Notes under the pieces: generated by a model
What the model was told of the DNA's origin: nothing
The model's database searches: none
Seen by the model: the letters and a program-made list of their open reading frames with translations, nothing else
In this document: in pieces, positions 1 through 6,427 of the stretch
Layout of the letters: the number at the start of each line of letters is the position of its first letter
Numbering within the stretch: position 1 is the stretch's first letter
DNA from: an uncultured Oribacterium sp.
Lineage (GTDB): Bacteria; Bacillota; Clostridia; Lachnospirales; Lachnospiraceae
Direction: 5' to 3'
Assembly: GCA_902485915.1 (NCBI GenBank)
Contig: CABTMH010000213.1
Span: 1-11,923 of the forward strand
Length of the DNA: 11,923 nt
Program-made: the position numbers and the translations under genes

Positions 1-16
1 CCCCAATGTAGTCAAC
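1..16 (+). repeat. Left terminal inverted repeat of the insertion sequence
   Basis: CCCCAATGTAGTCAAC is identical over 16 bases to the reverse complement of 1614-1629. Just inside it, the left end carries an extra 11 bases (CCAAAGTCAAC, 17-27) before both ends resume with TTA. The left end therefore looks like the right end with an AGTCAAC segment duplicated. Confidence 0.85.
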
Positions 17-163
17 CCAAAGTCAACTTAAGCTTGGTTGCTAGAAGGATGATATCACAAAGGCCGCGAAATATTTGAATACCAGCAAAAAACCTCTAAA
101 GAAGGCGCACTTTAACAGAGCTTCGTTAAGAAGCCCCTTCAGCGGTATTGATTTTGAGCAGAA

Positions 164-1447
164 TTAAAACGCTACCTTTTTGTTGTTGAAATGCGTTCGG
201 CAAACCAGCTTGAGTTTTTTTCTCGGATAGGATCTGCCCGGCACCACCTTTCCTTTGGTTCGAAGCGTTTCTTTGTATAATCGATCGATACAGGTTAGTT
301 TGAGAATGCTGCACAGGATCTTAGGAAGTAAGCCTTTGAGGCAGCCGATAATAAATGATCTGTTCGATTGATATCGGTGTTTGTTGGCGCTTTCTGCAGG
401 GATTTGCAGATTATTGTCGGCCTCGTTCTTGATAAGCGATGCAAGATTTGAGAGAAGAACATTGATATAGAATTCCTGCATGATTGAGACAGCAGTTGCT
501 CCTGAAAATTCTTCAAGGCATAGGCGGGTTTTGAGCTCCCTGTACTTCACTTCGATCGGCCAGCGATAGAAATAAAGTTCACGGAACATCGACGGTGTGA
601 TACCTGGATCAAAGATATTTGTAGCAAGATATTCCTTGGTTCCATTCGGAAGATCAACTTCGATGACGCGTATATTTACATCTTCCGTTCCGAGTTCTGG
701 GCTGCCCGGCAGGATGGATACAGTGTCGCATTTGCAGTTTTTGGCTATCTTTATGTTAGCTTTCAGTCGCATGAGGCAAAGATGATTTCGTTCAGAAAAG
801 AAGCGAAACATATCTTCAGAGTAATAGCCTCGATCAAAGATGACGATGCTGTTATCGGCGAAGATATCAAGTGCTTCAAGATTTGCGATGTGTTCCTTCG
901 CTGCCGTACGCTCAGAGGCCAAATACGGACTGAGAGAAGCGTGAACGATGTAATCGTCCAGAACATCATAGATGATTGATGCCAGCCCCGCAGTGAAGCG
1001 TCGCTCTGGATTTGGATAGGTCGACATTTCGCCAAAGAATTCGAAGTTGGATTTCGAATTTGGCAGTTCGATCTTGGAACCATCAACCGCTAAAAGATGG
1101 AATCCGTTCCATGTCCGTCTTTTAGGCAGCTGCTTGTAAAACAAATCTACGGAGATGTTAAAGAGCGAAAGAAACAAATCTGGATGAATAGACTGCCGGG
1201 CTTTGGACAGTGCCTGTTTGGAAACATCAGGAAATTTAAGGGTTTCCAGCTCCGTTCGGATTTTGAAAAGGTTATGAAACATGGATGCTTTTGAGGTGAA
1301 GAGCAGATACATGATCACATGAAAAATCGATAGCTTCCTTTTACGGATGAAGCGATTTTTTTCACGATAAGCATCGAGGTTATCCTGATTTGTGATATAA
1401 TCATGGATGGATTGAATAATGTTTTTGCAGATGTTGATTCGATTCAT
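164..1447 (-). CDS. IS4-family DDE transposase
   Basis: This 427-residue protein should cut and join the ends of the surrounding insertion sequence. Catalytic positions are visible as Asp122 (LLAVDGSKIEL), Asp205 (IVIFDRGYYS) and Glu299. Glu299 sits in the block YFYRWPIEVKYRELK (292-306), the Y-R-E-K signature of the IS4 group. The N-terminal ~110 residues are basic and helical, as expected for end binding, and the C-terminus is strongly basic. The start is supported by AAGGAGGT about eight bases upstream on the minus strand. A 7-bp hairpin (1512-1528) and a terminator (1571-1604) lie in the upstream leader. The frame is intact, with no frameshift or internal stop. Overlapping frames on both strands are shadows. 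Confidence 0.92.
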   Translation of the reverse strand: MNRINICKNIIQSIHDYITNQDNLDAYREKNRFIRKRKLSIFHVIMYLLFTSKASMFHNLFKIRTELETLKFPDVSKQALSKARQSIHPDLFLSLFNISVDLFYKQLPKRRTWNGFHLLAVDGSKIELPNSKSNFEFFGEMSTYPNPERRFTAGLASIIYDVLDDYIVHASLSPYLASERTAAKEHIANLEALDIFADNSIVIFDRGYYSEDMFRFFSERNHLCLMRLKANIKIAKNCKCDTVSILPGSPELGTEDVNIRVIEVDLPNGTKEYLATNIFDPGITPSMFRELYFYRWPIEVKYRELKTRLCLEEFSGATAVSIMQEFYINVLLSNLASLIKNEADNNLQIPAESANKHRYQSNRSFIIGCLKGLLPKILCSILKLTCIDRLYKETLRTKGKVVPGRSYPRKKLKLVCRTHFNNKKVAF

Positions 1448-1511
1448 AAGACTGACCTCCTTGAAGTGCGGTTAAGGGTTCGCGCCGATGCGAACATCCC
1501 CTTGACTGACA

Positions 1512-1528
1512 AGGTCGCGAAGCGACCT
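1512..1528 (-). other. Hairpin in the transposase leader
   Basis: AGGTCGC and GCGACCT form a perfect 7-bp stem around a GAA loop (plus-strand reading). It lies in the untranslated leader between the right inverted repeat and the transposase start. A role in limiting transposase expression is possible but is inference. Confidence 0.45.
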
Positions 1529-1570
1529 CACTTTTGGGAGGTTTTGTCAAGTCTTTTTTGAAATTTATTT

Positions 1571-1604
1571 GTAAAAAATAAGACCCGCGCTTTCGCGCGA
1601 GTCT
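1571..1604 (-). terminator. Intrinsic terminator guarding the transposase from outside transcription
   Basis: Plus strand 1581-1604 forms AGAC-C-CGCGC / GCGCG-A-GTCT around a TTTC loop. Read on the minus strand the hairpin is followed by TTATTTTTT, a typical U-tract. It lies just inside the right end, upstream of the transposase, and faces transcription entering from flanking DNA. Insertion sequences are known to block read-through into their transposase in this way. Confidence 0.7.
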
Positions 1605-1613
1605 AAATGTTAA

Positions 1614-1629
1614 GTTGACTACATTGGGG
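1614..1629 (-). repeat. Right terminal inverted repeat of the insertion sequence
   Basis: GTTGACTACATTGGGG is the exact reverse complement of bases 1-16. It is immediately followed by TCAGACCCC, which completes a 13-bp palindrome with the last four bases of the repeat. Confidence 0.85.
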
Positions 1630-1638
1630 TCAGACCCC
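1626..1638. repeat. GGGGTCAGACCCC palindrome at the insertion-sequence junction
   Basis: GGGGTC-A-GACCCC is a perfect odd palindrome. A near copy, GGGGCC-T-GGCCCC, sits at 6226-6238 after dapL with no transposase nearby. Both are preceded by AT-rich sequence and followed by CCTT. It may be part of the element's full end, its preferred target, or an unrelated dispersed palindrome. Confidence 0.6.
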
Positions 1639-1871
1639 CTTACGAAATTCTTAAGACAGAAGAGTGAAATTCGAAGGTTTGCAGCTGCGATGCAGCTGTA
1701 TATATCAGCGAAATCGTGGTATGATAGCAGTATCGGATTTGTACATTCTGAGCGATACAAATGAAAGATGGACTGGTGGTGCCTGACCGTCGTATCGATA
1801 TATGGATTCAGATACGGAAGACACCGACATGAAGAAATGGGCCGGAAGCGGTCCGGATGGAGGATATCATT
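1639..1871 (+). other. Intergenic leader before the acidic membrane protein gene
   Basis: No gene is supported here. There is a 7-bp inverted repeat CAGCTGC-GAT-GCAGCTG at 1682-1698 (operator-like or a small hairpin). A TATGAT at 1720-1725 could be a -10 box, but its -35 region is poor. Two weak hairpins follow: ATTTGTA/TACAAAT (1737-1762) and CGTATC/GATACG (1791-1816). The promoter of the downstream gene probably lies here; its exact position is a guess. Confidence 0.35.
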
Positions 1872-2573
1872 ATGGGCAAGAAAAAAGGTTTAGGTGGTCT
1901 CGTCGGATTCGCTGCACTGGTCGGTGGTGTCGCTGCCGCTGTATCCTATCTCTATAAGTATGAGAAGTTTTCCGAGGAGGTCGATCAGGACTTCACGGAT
2001 GTGCTCGAGTCTGCTTCGGAGGTGAAGGATTCTGCGAAGAGATCCTACACGACCCTGAAGAACAGTCAGACGAAGGAAGATTTCAAGGCCGCAGCGAAGG
2101 ACATCGGTGTGGCCGCAAAGAACCTCGCTGTGGATGCGAAGAACCTCGCCGTAGACGCTGGCAAGGACGCATACAAGACCGTAAAGGAAGCCCTCGATGA
2201 GAAGCTGGGGAGCTGCGACGAGGATGATGATGTCGTCGATGAGAATGTCGAGCACATCTCATATCCATATGTCGATGATGAGAATGCAGACATCGATACC
2301 GAGGACGCAACGTCGGATGCTGAAGAGGCGAAGGGGGAGTCTGCTGAAAAGGCAGAGGATACTGACAACGAGCCAGAGGATGATGGCGACGTCGAGGTAG
2401 AGTTCTTCGTAAGTGAAGAAGCACCAGCCGAGGATGAAGCGAAGGCAGAGGCTGCGGAGCCGAAGAAAGAGGAATCTGCAGAAGCCGCGACGAAAGCTGC
2501 TGTGGATGAGGCAACCGCAGTGAAGGAAGAAGCGGAAGAAGCAGAAGCCACGGCGACCATCACAGAAGAGTGA
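1872..2573 (+). CDS. Membrane-anchored, acidic low-complexity protein of unknown function
   Basis: I do not recognise a named family. The 233-residue product starts MGKKKG, followed by one hydrophobic helix at about residues 8-28 (GLVGFAALVGGVAAAVSYLY), which reads as an uncleaved membrane anchor. Residues 30-112 are charged and helical and contain a tandem heptad, KNLAVDA twice (83-96), in a stretch rich in Ala, Lys and Asp that recalls LEA-like or YtxH-like amphipathic helices. From about 115 to the end it is extremely acidic (Glu/Asp/Ala) and probably disordered. I chose the ATG at 1872 because GGAGG (1859-1863) lies eight bases before it; the upstream in-frame ATG at 1857 overlaps that site. 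A strong terminator follows, so it is probably monocistronic. A link to the nitrogen genes is not evident. Confidence 0.75.
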   Translation: MGKKKGLGGLVGFAALVGGVAAAVSYLYKYEKFSEEVDQDFTDVLESASEVKDSAKRSYTTLKNSQTKEDFKAAAKDIGVAAKNLAVDAKNLAVDAGKDAYKTVKEALDEKLGSCDEDDDVVDENVEHISYPYVDDENADIDTEDATSDAEEAKGESAEKAEDTDNEPEDDGDVEVEFFVSEEAPAEDEAKAEAAEPKKEESAEAATKAAVDEATAVKEEAEEAEATATITEE

Positions 2574-2589
2574 TTCAAATGAACTATGT

Positions 2590-2618
2590 AGCGCGAAGGC
2601 ATGGCCTTCGCGCTGTTT
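2590..2618 (+). terminator. Rho-independent terminator after the acidic protein gene
   Basis: AGCGCGAAGGC and GCCTTCGCGCT form a perfect 11-bp stem around ATG (2590-2614), followed by GTTTTG. It lies 17 bases past the stop codon. Confidence 0.85.
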
Positions 2619-2655
2619 TGTATAAGCCGTGCTAGACGCGATTAATCTATAAACA

Positions 2656-2691
2656 GCAAACGACCTGCCCCGCGAGGGACAGGTCGTTTGC
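2656..2691 (-). terminator. Terminator for asnB, possibly bidirectional
   Basis: GCAAACGACCTG pairs perfectly with CAGGTCGTTTGC (12 bp). After one mismatch, three more G-C pairs close a short loop. On the minus strand the hairpin is followed by TGTTTAT, so it best serves asnB, which ends about 120 bases earlier in the direction of transcription. It also separates asnB from the convergent gene on the left. Confidence 0.75.
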
Positions 2692-2704
2692 CTTAGGGAG
2701 TATA

Positions 2705-2730
2705 GGTTAATACGGCGTAGGCCGTTAACC
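2705..2730 (-). other. Second hairpin in the asnB 3' region
   Basis: GGTTAA-TA-CGGC pairs with GCCGTTAACC (about 10 bp with a two-base bulge) between the asnB stop and the main terminator. It has no U-tract, so I see it as 3'-end structure, perhaps protecting the mRNA from exonucleases. Confidence 0.4.
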
Positions 2731-2809
2731 ATCGATTTAAAATATCCGGGCGTGCTTTCTGAGAAGCATGTGTGAAGGTCCCGGATGTCTGGCAAGCAGG
2801 AGAGAGCGT

Positions 2810-4396
2810 TTATTTTCCGGAATCTCCATAGTTTGAGAGAACGCGGGCGGATGGGTCATTGACGGCGCATCCAGGCCAGGTCCTGTTCGGCATCCAGAAA
2901 TCGGAGACCATCTGGGACTGTCCCGGATAGTACTCTTCGAAGATTTCGCGGTAGAGGAGAGACTCCTTCGTGAACGGAGTCGCGTGCGTGTACTTCTGAC
3001 GCTTCTCCTCGAATTCCGCGTCGGTATACTGCTTCTCGGCGAACTCCGCGAGGTCATCCTTCATGGAGTGACCGACGGCGTCAGAGAAGGCAGCCTTCTC
3101 ACGCATGAGGATGTCCTCCGGCAGGAGATGATCGGCCTCGAACGCGTGGCGAAGGAGATACTTGCCCTTATGGTAGTGGTTCAGCTTCTTCTCCGGATCG
3201 ATGTGCATCACGTAGTCGACGAAGTCGAGGTCTCCGAACGGTACGCGTGCCTCGAGAGAATTTACGCTGATGCAGCGGTCGGCACGAAGCACATCGTACA
3301 TGTGCAGCTCGCGGATACGCTTCTCGGCTTCCTTCTGGAATTCCTCAGCGTTCGGTGCGAAATCGGTGTACTTGTAGCCGAAGAGCTCATCAGAGATCTC
3401 ACCGGTCAGGAGTACACGGACATCGGACTGCTCGTGAATCGCCTTGCAGCAGAGATACATGCCGATGGAAGCACGGATGGTGGTGATATCGTAGGTTCCG
3501 AGGGTTGCGATGACCTCCCGAAGGGCGGCCAGGACATCCTCACGGGACATGATGACCTCGTGATGGTTTGCACCGATGTAATCTGCGACCTCACGTGCAT
3601 ACTTGAGGTCGATCGCATCGACATCCATACCGATGGCGTAGGTCTCGATCGGCTTCTTCAGAAGCTTCTGAGAGATCGCACAGACGAGAGAGGAGTCGAG
3701 ACCACCGGAAAGCAGGAAGCCGACCGGTGCATCCGCGTCGAGACGCTTCTTCACACCCTCGACGAGAAGATCGTGGATGTTGTGGGCGATCTCCTCGAGA
3801 TCATCGTGCGTGTTATATCTGTGCACCACGGACAGATCGTGATAGCAGACGAACTGGCCATCCTTATAGTAGTGTCCTGGTGGAAATGGCTTGATTTCAT
3901 GGCAGAGACCCACGAGGTTCTTCGGCTCAGAGGCGAATGCCAGCGTGCCGTCGTCGGTGGTGCCATAGTAGAGGGGACGGATACCGATCGGATCCCGCGC
4001 CGCGATGTAGTCATTGGCCTCAGCATCATAGATGATGAGGGCGAACTCTGCGTCGAGCATACGGAACATCTCGGTGCCGAGCTCACGCCAGAGCGGAAGC
4101 AGGATCTCGCAGTCAGAATCGGACTGAAAGGTATAGCCCTCCTTCGCGAGCTTCTCACGCAGCGGGCGGAAGCCGTAGATCTCGCCGTTGCAGACCACGT
4201 AGGAACCATCCAGCTCGAACGGCTGCATGCCGGCATCGGTCAGGCCCATGATGGCGAGACGGTTGAAGCCGAGGTAGCCGTTACCGGTGTCGACGATACG
4301 GGTATCGTCCGGTCCTCTCGATGTAGTCTTCAGAAGCGCGGCCTTGACGACCTCATACTGTGCGCGCTTGTCACAGAATCCGATAATACTGCACAT
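2810..4396 (-). CDS. asnB: Asparagine synthetase B, glutamine-hydrolysing
   Basis: The 528-residue enzyme converts aspartate, ATP and glutamine to asparagine, AMP, pyrophosphate and glutamate in the cytosol. The N-terminus MCSIIGF places the nucleophile Cys2 directly after the initiator Met. The class II glutaminase half also shows RGPDD (27-31), RLAIMG (46-51) and CNGEIYG (69-75). The synthetase half has the pyrophosphate loop LLSGGLDSS (228-236) and later LTGEISDELFGYKY. The C-terminus (MPNRTWPGC, then DPSARVLSNYG) resembles the E. coli AsnB type, and the length is close to that family. An AGGGAG ribosome site precedes the ATG. The gene is divergent from dapL and has its own promoter and attenuator-like leader, so it probably shares ANTAR control with dapL and glnN. 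A long open frame on the opposite strand is a shadow. Confidence 0.96.
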   Translation of the reverse strand: MCSIIGFCDKRAQYEVVKAALLKTTSRGPDDTRIVDTGNGYLGFNRLAIMGLTDAGMQPFELDGSYVVCNGEIYGFRPLREKLAKEGYTFQSDSDCEILLPLWRELGTEMFRMLDAEFALIIYDAEANDYIAARDPIGIRPLYYGTTDDGTLAFASEPKNLVGLCHEIKPFPPGHYYKDGQFVCYHDLSVVHRYNTHDDLEEIAHNIHDLLVEGVKKRLDADAPVGFLLSGGLDSSLVCAISQKLLKKPIETYAIGMDVDAIDLKYAREVADYIGANHHEVIMSREDVLAALREVIATLGTYDITTIRASIGMYLCCKAIHEQSDVRVLLTGEISDELFGYKYTDFAPNAEEFQKEAEKRIRELHMYDVLRADRCISVNSLEARVPFGDLDFVDYVMHIDPEKKLNHYHKGKYLLRHAFEADHLLPEDILMREKAAFSDAVGHSMKDDLAEFAEKQYTDAEFEEKRQKYTHATPFTKESLLYREIFEEYYPGQSQMVSDFWMPNRTWPGCAVNDPSARVLSNYGDSGK

Positions 4397-4469
4397 ATGG
4401 TTACTCTCCCTAAAATTGAGGTCCAGCGAACGTCCGATACCATGCCCACATGGGCGGTGACGATCGGCG

Positions 4470-4497
4470 GACAGGACGACTCGGGTCGTACACTGTC
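4470..4497 (-). other. Nested hairpin in the asnB leader after the attenuator
   Basis: GACAG/CTGTC and, inside it, ACGAC/GTCGT around TCGG form a two-tier stem in the untranslated RNA between the attenuator and the asnB start. Function is unknown; it may be a stability element. Confidence 0.4.
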
Positions 4498-4517
4498 AGG
4501 CTGGACAGAATAAAAAA

Positions 4518-4560
4518 GGACGGCAGAGATGTAGCGATACACGCGACACCCTTGCCGTCC
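4518..4560 (-). promoter_or_regulatory. asnB leader: dual ANTAR-type hairpins overlapping a terminator
   Basis: On the minus strand GGACGGCA (4560-4553) pairs with TGCCGTCC (4525-4518) and is followed by six U's, giving an intrinsic terminator. Two hexaloop hairpins can form instead. P1 is CGGC[AAGGGT]GTCG (4557-4544) and P2 is GTGT[ATCGCT]ACAT (4542-4529), separated by one base. Both loops have A at position 1 and G at position 4, the published ANTAR-target signature. P1 uses the terminator's 5' arm, so the two folds exclude each other. I infer that the ANTAR protein encoded at 7777-8379 binds here and allows read-through into asnB. Confidence 0.72.
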
Positions 4561-4573
4561 ATTGATGCTCCAC

Positions 4574-4602
4574 ATTATGAAACTGTGAGAAAAGATTGTC
4601 AA
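4574..4602 (-). promoter_or_regulatory. asnB promoter (sigma-A type)
   Basis: On the minus strand TTGACA (4602-4597) and CATAAT (4579-4574) are separated by 17 bases, close to consensus. Initiation would fall near 4567, only a few bases ahead of the terminator hairpin. Confidence 0.8.
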
Positions 4603-4733
4603 GCGTCGATTTGGAATAAGAGATATTCGCGGAAGGCATCGGTTCTCCGGCCCGTTACCGACTTCCCGACACGCACCTGCCTGATCAGTACACGCGCGAA
4701 TACCAGCCATAATCATTTGCAATCAAAGATTTC

Positions 4734-4761
4734 TTGACATTCGCGTTTCCGAAATTATAAT
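4734..4761 (+). promoter_or_regulatory. dapL promoter (sigma-A type)
   Basis: TTGACA (4734-4739) and TATAAT (4756-4761) match consensus perfectly with a 16-base spacer. Initiation is expected near 4768, right at the start of the attenuator hairpin. Confidence 0.85.
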
Positions 4762-4767
4762 GTCAAC

Positions 4768-4816
4768 AAAAGGGCAAAGGCGTCCTGGTTCTTACCAGTG
4801 AGTCTCTGCCCTTTTT
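4768..4816 (+). promoter_or_regulatory. dapL leader: ANTAR-type hairpin overlapping a terminator
   Basis: AAAAGGGCA (4768-4776) pairs with TGCCCTTTT (4807-4815), which runs into a T-tract: an intrinsic terminator about 45 bases into the transcript. The alternative fold is AGGGC[AAAGGC]GTCCT (4771-4786), a 5-bp stem with one G-U pair and a six-base loop with A1 and G4, the ANTAR recognition pattern. A small hairpin CTGGT-TCTT-ACCAG (4785-4798) sits inside the terminator fold. It takes the place of the second ANTAR hairpin but does not match the loop rule. Layout and position match the asnB and glnN leaders, so ANTAR-dependent antitermination is inferred. Confidence 0.72.
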
Positions 4817-4992
4817 CATTTGAAAAATACATATCTGATCTGATTGCGTACGCGCTTCCTGGTCCGTAGCTTCGATGCGACCGTGGGTGATTTCATCCCG
4901 GAAAGTCGAAGTGCTTCCTCATAATAAGTGGAAGAACATGCTGAACAGTCGGCCGTGACGCAAATCTACATTTCATGCTGGGGAGTATAAAA

Positions 4993-6195
4993 ATGTCTGC
5001 AACGATCAATCAAAACTATCTGAAATTAAATGAAAGCTATCTTTTTGCGGAGATCGCGCGTCGTATCCGTGAGTGGCAGTCGGCGCATCCGGAGCTCAGC
5101 AGCCAGCTGATCCGTATGGGCATCGGTGATGTCACCCGCCCGCTGCCGAAGACCGTCGTCGATGCGATGGTGAAAGCGGCGCAGGAGATGGGCGTGGCCG
5201 AGAGCTTCCGTGGCTACGGCCCGGAGCAGGGCTACGATTTCCTGAAGACCGCGATCCAGTCTTACTATAAGAAGTTCGGTGTGGAGCTCGCCCTCGATGA
5301 GATCTTCATCTCGGACGGCGCGAAGTCCGATCTCGGTAACATCCTGGATCTTTTCGATGAGCACAACACGGTGCTCGTCACCGATCCGGTCTATCCGGTC
5401 TACGTCGACACCAACATGATGTCCGGACGGAAGATCGTTTACGCGATGTCGTCTGAAGAGAACGGCTTCCTGCCGCTTCCGGCACCAGAGTACCGGGCCG
5501 ACATCATCTACCTCTGCAGCCCGAACAACCCGACCGGTGCCGTCTATGACCGCGAGGGCCTCACGAAGTGGGTGCGCTTCGCGCGGGAGAACAACGCGAT
5601 CCTCCTCTTCGATGCCGCCTATGAGTGCTTCGTGACCGGCGACCTGCCGCACAGCATCTACGAGATACCGGGCGCACGTGACGTCGCGATCGAGTTCTGC
5701 AGCTTCTCGAAGAAGGCCGGCTTCACTGGTACCCGCTGCGGCTACACCGTCGTTCCGGACACCCTGAAGCGCGATGGCGCGAGCCTCAACAAGATGTGGC
5801 TTCGCCGCCAGACCACGAAGTTTAACGGCGTGAGCTACATCACCCAGCGCGGTGCAGAGGCCGTCTTCACCGAGGCCGGCGAGCGGGAGATCGAGGAAAA
5901 CCTGCAGTACTACAGGGACAATGCCTCCATCATCACCGAAACGATGGATCGTCTCCATATCTACTACACCGGTGGCAAGAATTCACCGTACATCTGGCTC
6001 AAGTGTCCGGGTGACATGGACAGCTGGAGCTTCTTCGATCAGCTTCTGAACGAAGCCTACGTGGTCGGTACTCCGGGTGCCGGCTTCGGAAAGAGTGGCG
6101 AGAAGTTCTTCCGCCTCACCGCCTTCTCCACCCACGAGAACACCCGCGAGGCGATGGCCCGCTTCGAGAAGCTCGTCCAGTCGATGAACGGATAA
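4993..6195 (+). CDS. dapL: LL-diaminopimelate aminotransferase
   Basis: This PLP enzyme converts tetrahydrodipicolinate plus glutamate directly to LL-2,6-diaminopimelate, a one-step route to lysine and to meso-DAP for peptidoglycan. DapL landmarks are NYLKLNESYLFAEIARR (8-24), IRMGIGDVTRPLP (40-52), GYGPEQGY (74-81), SDGAKSDLGNI (107-117), DPVYPVYVDTN (131-141) and SPNNPTG (176-182). The PLP lysine is Lys240 in SFSKKAGFTGTR, with Asp207 and Tyr210 nearby. Its 400 residues are normal for the family. I chose the ATG at 4993 because TGGGGAG (4979-4985) sits seven bases before it; an in-frame ATG at 4975 lies upstream of that site. The gene is preceded by its own promoter and attenuator and followed by glnA about 230 bases later. 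Confidence 0.95.
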   Translation: MSATINQNYLKLNESYLFAEIARRIREWQSAHPELSSQLIRMGIGDVTRPLPKTVVDAMVKAAQEMGVAESFRGYGPEQGYDFLKTAIQSYYKKFGVELALDEIFISDGAKSDLGNILDLFDEHNTVLVTDPVYPVYVDTNMMSGRKIVYAMSSEENGFLPLPAPEYRADIIYLCSPNNPTGAVYDREGLTKWVRFARENNAILLFDAAYECFVTGDLPHSIYEIPGARDVAIEFCSFSKKAGFTGTRCGYTVVPDTLKRDGASLNKMWLRRQTTKFNGVSYITQRGAEAVFTEAGEREIEENLQYYRDNASIITETMDRLHIYYTGGKNSPYIWLKCPGDMDSWSFFDQLLNEAYVVGTPGAGFGKSGEKFFRLTAFSTHENTREAMARFEKLVQSMNG

Positions 6196-6202
6196 AATTT
6201 TA

Positions 6203-6258
6203 TAAAAATTTAATAAAAATTTAATGGGGCCTGGCCCCCTTGCCTCGGCATTAAATTT
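6203..6258 (+). repeat. AT-rich tandem and palindromic element after dapL
   Basis: Just past the dapL stop, the 11-mer TAAAAATTTAA is repeated in tandem (6203-6213, 6214-6224). Then AAATTTAATG (6217-6226) and CATTAAATTT (6249-6258) form a perfect 10-bp inverted repeat. It encloses the 13-bp palindrome GGGGCC-T-GGCCCC (6226-6238). The structure looks like a small palindromic element or the remains of one. It could also act as a weak terminator or processing site between dapL and glnA. Confidence 0.6.
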
Positions 6259-6318
6259 CGCGGAGCCGAAGCGAGGTGGTTTTTCGGAAACTGTCCGATG
6301 ACATCGCGGAGCCGGAGC
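6258..6318 (+). repeat. Direct repeat TCGCGGAGCCGRAGC upstream of glnA
   Basis: Two 15-base copies differing at one base lie at 6258-6272 and 6304-6318, a 46-base period. A small stem TCGGA/TCCGA lies between them. They could be protein-binding sites or a duplication scar; I see no basis for choosing. Confidence 0.4.
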
Positions 6319-6427
6319 ATGGCAGCTATAGAAAAAAGTACTGTATTCTGAAGGAAAAGCGAGTTTACATATGATCGATTTAAGTAATACAATATTTAAA
6401 ACCTATGATGATGTTGAGGTGAAGGAT

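Larger units (their letters stand above)
1..1629 (-). mobile_element. IS4-family insertion sequence, apparently complete
   Basis: A single DDE transposase gene on the minus strand is enclosed by a 16-bp perfect inverted repeat: CCCCAATGTAGTCAAC at 1-16 and its reverse complement at 1614-1629. Base composition is visibly more AT-rich than the genes to the right, consistent with acquired DNA. The window begins exactly at the inverted repeat, so the true left end and any target duplication cannot be seen. The right end runs straight into a 13-bp GC palindrome (1626-1638), so the real terminus may lie a few bases further out. Family assignment rests on the transposase motifs. The open frame and the paired ends suggest the copy could still be active. 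Confidence 0.85.
4397..4992. other. Divergent control region between asnB and dapL
   Basis: No protein gene is supported in these 596 bases. Each direction has a promoter, a short leader ending in an intrinsic terminator, and a further 115-175 bases of untranslated RNA before the start codon. Between the two promoters (4603-4733) lie about 130 bases in which I see no clear element. On the dapL side, CTTCGA (4870-4875) can pair with TCGAAG about 30 bases downstream, enclosing a smaller GGGTGA/TCA(T)CCC stem. Confidence 0.6.

Noticed and set aside
1539..1551. A minus-strand TTGACA upstream of the transposase as its promoter
   Set aside because: No acceptable -10 box lies 16-18 bases downstream, so I do not call a promoter there.
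2984..4513. A 509-codon open frame on the plus strand opposite asnB
   Set aside because: It is antisense to a clearly recognised asnB, has no family-like motifs, and is best explained by the high GC content and codon pattern of asnB.
4768..4816. A glutamine riboswitch (glnA RNA or downstream-peptide type) ahead of dapL
   Set aside because: The leader is too short and lacks the conserved core of that class. The hexaloop hairpin overlapping a terminator fits an ANTAR target better.
5026..5958. A 310-codon open frame opposite dapL, and similar long frames opposite glnA and glnN
   Set aside because: They mirror well-recognised genes, show no coherent motifs, and lack convincing ribosome sites.
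6371..6427. An extra 19 N-terminal residues on GlnA from the ATG at 6371
   Set aside because: The nearest AAGGA is 15 bases away and the stretch is AT-rich, while the ATG at 6428 has a well-placed GAGGTGA and the family's typical first residues. The longer start is not strictly excluded.
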